Shown piece by piece: positions 61,679 to 64,000 of a stretch of 64,000 nt of DNA (positions are counted from its first letter, which is position 1; each line of letters starts with the position of its first letter). Under the pieces are notes generated by a model that ran no database searches, was not told the DNA's origin, and saw nothing but the letters and a program-made list of their open reading frames with translations. The stretch spans positions 11,753,697-11,817,696 of the forward strand of contig OY821741.1 in assembly GCA_963682055.1 (NCBI GenBank), given 5' to 3'. A program made the position numbers and the translations under genes. The stretch comes from Primula veris. Its lineage: Eukaryota > Streptophyta > Magnoliopsida > Ericales > Primulaceae.

Positions 61679-63915
61679 ATGTCTTCTAGTGATGGCGACC
61701 TATCGGAACATGATGAACACGATGACCTGGCACCCGAGGTTAACAAACAACATGCAGATAGAAATTTTGTTATGTTCAATCGTCATGGGGAAGCAGTTGG
61801 ACCCAATGGAACTCGCTTTAAGGCTAAAGTTGGTAAATATGTGACTACCTATGTGCCTATTAGCTATACTAGTTGGTTAAAGGTAGATCAAAGACATAAG
61901 GATGATGTTTGGAATGAAATAGTGGTAAGAGAAAAAAATCTCATCAACTCTTATTGTTTTTTTAATGAGGGTTTTTAGTAATTGTTAGAATATAAATAAT
62001 ACTATGTTTGTGTGCAGAAAAAATTTTATGTACCAGGTTATCTAAGAGAAAGTATTGAAAAATCAATGCCAAGTGCTTTCCGAAAACTAAAGTCGAGTCT
62101 AAGAAAGAGTCATTTGGACGTTCATATCACTTTAGAGGCAAAAATGGTGAATATTCCTAAGGGGATTGCGAAGGATGATTGGGAGAAATTTTGTATCTAT
62201 GAGTCTAGTGACGAACAAATAGAGCGAAGAGCTAAAGCTGTTAAAAGTAAAAAATGTAGTTTGTACGGGCATACCGGCGGGCGAAAAAGCGCAGCAATGG
62301 TTGAGTATGACATGGTACTTCTCCAATACGATTAATCTGATTTCTGCTATAGTTGTGTTATGACATGAAACTAATAATTGAAGTAACTATTTTATGTTAT
62401 TTAGGCTCAAAAACGAGGTAATGTTGTGTCACGAAGTGAGGTGTGGATTGAAACTCATACAAGAAAGAATCGAACTCCACTGCCTAGTGTTCAACCATTT
62501 TTAGTAAGTTTAAGAATAAAGTTTCAATAATTAATTATTCAGACATTTTTATAGTATATTTGAACCCTTTGCAATTTTTTTATAGTATATATAAACCCTC
62601 TGCAATTTTGGATAAGGTTTTTGTTTTAAAAAAAAAACGAATGACTTTTTTATAATATATATAAACCCTTTGCAGTTTTTTTATCAATGTAGACATCATG
62701 ATTAATATTACAGGAGCAAGTTCAAGCAAAAAGTCGATGAACGTAAAGAAAGTGCAGAAAACAACATTGGTGTTCATCCTTTGTCGATCGATGACGATCC
62801 ATTGACTCAAGTTTTTGGCAAGAAAGCTAAGGGTTTGCCAGGTGTTGGGAGTTTTGTTTCCATGAGTAAGTACAACGCCGTTCTTCATTCTCATATTATG
62901 AACTCGGAAGAAAGTAAATAGAAAAAGAGTTTGGAGAAAAAAGACAAATAAAATAAATACACCACCGGATCTTGCTTCTGGTTCTCGTAAGGTTAGACAT
63001 TATTTGTTTGGGTTAGATATTCTTGTTTATGAATAAACTACTAAAATACAATTTTTATAATTGTTTCTACCAATCATCGTTTCTCTCTCTTATTAAAAGA
63101 AGTCTTGTTTTTCATTCTGCGGTTAGATTTTTATATATAGAAAATTTATGAACGTGGATAGTGAATAGCCAAAGTACCATTGCAGGGTACTCCATGCAGT
63201 TTTCTAACACCATGTGATATTACTTAATCAAAGGCACTAGTTTATCAATTTTTTATAGATTATTTATTGTAGTGTGGCTAAGAGCTGACAGCTTGCCTTT
63301 TCTTTTGTCAAAGTATTGCTACTATTTTTTAACTTTTTACGAATGTTGTACTGTAATTGTAATGTTGAAAAGTAATTTATATACTTTTATAGCAGTATAA
63401 TATGATATGAGATAGAATAATAATTCTGATGTTCCTTACTATTTTTAACCCGTACACAGGTGAAAAGCACGCCATCTAAACGTATTTTTGCACCTAAGGT
63501 AGCAACTATGCCCATACATGAGATAGCACATATGCCCACGCCTCAAGGAGCTAGTAAGTCATCAACAGATTTGCCCCATATGATGAAAAAAACTAGCAAG
63601 TCAAACTCGAGAAAAGCAGATAGATCTAAATGGACACCCATTGAACCAACCCCATTCAGGTGGTGTGAGTTGCTTAATTGGGATAATGATGTTGTTGCAA
63701 TCGCAGAGGAAGTCACTGATTTAAATCATAAAGGGACTTGTCACAATTATAGTCTAAAGGAGTATGAAATGAAGGTCAGCATGTCTGTTAAAAAGATTTA
63801 CTCCGCAAAACTTTACAAGGCAACTCCTGATGCAAAGACAATTAACGAAGTCGGACTTGGAGACTATTTTGTTTGGCCAAAATCACACATCAATTTCGTG
63901 GAAGAAAAGAATTGA
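61679..63915 (+). pseudogene. TNPA-like CACTA protein gene, copy B
   Basis: Exons parallel copy A without the LINE. Exon 1 from ATG 61,679 to about 61,925 before gtaaga; exon 2 from the acceptor tgtgcag at about 62,011-62,016 (KKFYVPGYLRES to LYGHTGGRKSAA, Transposase_24-like); a small exon at about 62,405-62,503; an exon with HPLSIDDDPLTQVFG near 62,775-62,815; last exon about 63,460-63,915 (DUF8039-like, GLGDYFVWPKSHINF). No stop was noticed inside exons 1 and 2, but the join into the fourth exon needs a non-standard acceptor or an indel, so status is uncertain. In CACTA elements this second gene product binds subterminal repeats. Confidence 0.72.
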
Positions 63916-64000
63916 CTCTGTAAGTATTTTTTTTAATTATACTTATATTACTATATCAAAGATATTGCTAGCAGAATCTAGTATGAGGAGTTGTATGGTG

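Larger units (their letters stand above)
46953..64000 (+). repeat. Copy B of large direct segmental duplication
   Basis: Second copy of the block at 1-27,246, cut by the window end inside the CACTA element. It keeps the empty target sites for the copia element (ttttg at 50,380-50,384) and for the LINE (62,017-62,031). This shows that those two elements entered copy A and not the common ancestor of the two copies. The sequence just left of it (46,030-46,952) is array-flanking spacer, so the visible junction is spacer to block. Confidence 0.93.
55389..64000 (+). mobile_element. CACTA (En/Spm) transposon, copy B, continues past window
   Basis: Same 5' terminus cactacaccaaatcatcaat and subterminal repeats (about 55,502-55,721) as copy A, without the LINE. 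TNP2-like gene at 57,732-61,206 and TNPA-like gene at 61,679-63,915. The right end is outside the window, so it cannot be told whether this copy keeps a 3' terminus. The 5' flank is identical in both copies, so the element inserted before the large duplication. Confidence 0.88.

Overview
The window looks like repeat-rich nuclear DNA of a flowering plant, probably a eudicot. It is strongly AT-rich and carries plant-type Ty1/copia, Ty3/gypsy-like, Cassandra (5S-bearing TRIM), plant LINE and CACTA (En/Spm) elements. Its only host-type gene is a plant J-domain protein with a zinc ribbon. No bacterial operon, CRISPR array, tRNA or intact rRNA gene was seen. Identities quoted are estimates by eye.

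Layout. The two ends of the window are copies of one block. Copy A (1-27,246) and copy B (46,953-64,000) are about 97-98% alike and in the same orientation. Each copy holds, in order: a ~138-bp tandem array; a long leader region built of degenerate ~290-bp repeats; a DnaJ-domain gene; a foldback element of 320-370 bp; a diverged spacer (called u and x here); and a CACTA element with TNP2-like and TNPA-like genes. Copy A also carries a copia insertion (3,573-8,049) and a LINE (19,317-25,260). Copy B preserves the empty site for both.

Between the copies lies a tandem array of six ~1.4-1.5 kb units (28,248-46,034), flanked by two copies of a 566-bp spacer (27,686-28,251 and 46,149-46,714). One diverged relative of the array unit survives in copy B (53,840-54,480), and the same stretch is mostly deleted in copy A. 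Two retroelement insertions sit in the array. One is a solo LTR (32,822-34,704, target duplication gttaa). The other is a 7.26-kb insertion (37,286-44,548, target duplication ttgcc) that behaves as one integration event but joins three different LTR families.

The most unusual object is that 7.26-kb insertion. On the minus strand it reads: a foldback LTR whose 3' end has been replaced by a near-perfect inverted copy of its own first 123 bp; an initiator-Met-type primer-binding site; 3.1 kb of non-coding interior; a gypsy-type polypurine tract; then alternating ~1.04-kb LTRs and Cassandra LTRs, each linked by a Cassandra interior with the same type of primer-binding site. Template switching between co-packaged elements that share a primer is a plausible origin, but this is inference.

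Most coding sequences are decaying. The CACTA genes carry stops shared by both copies plus private lesions. The copia element has lost catalytic residues in protease and integrase. Both DnaJ copies end at the same early stop, and copy A also has a 2-bp frameshift. The LINE is the freshest element, with long open frames and one A-run frameshift.
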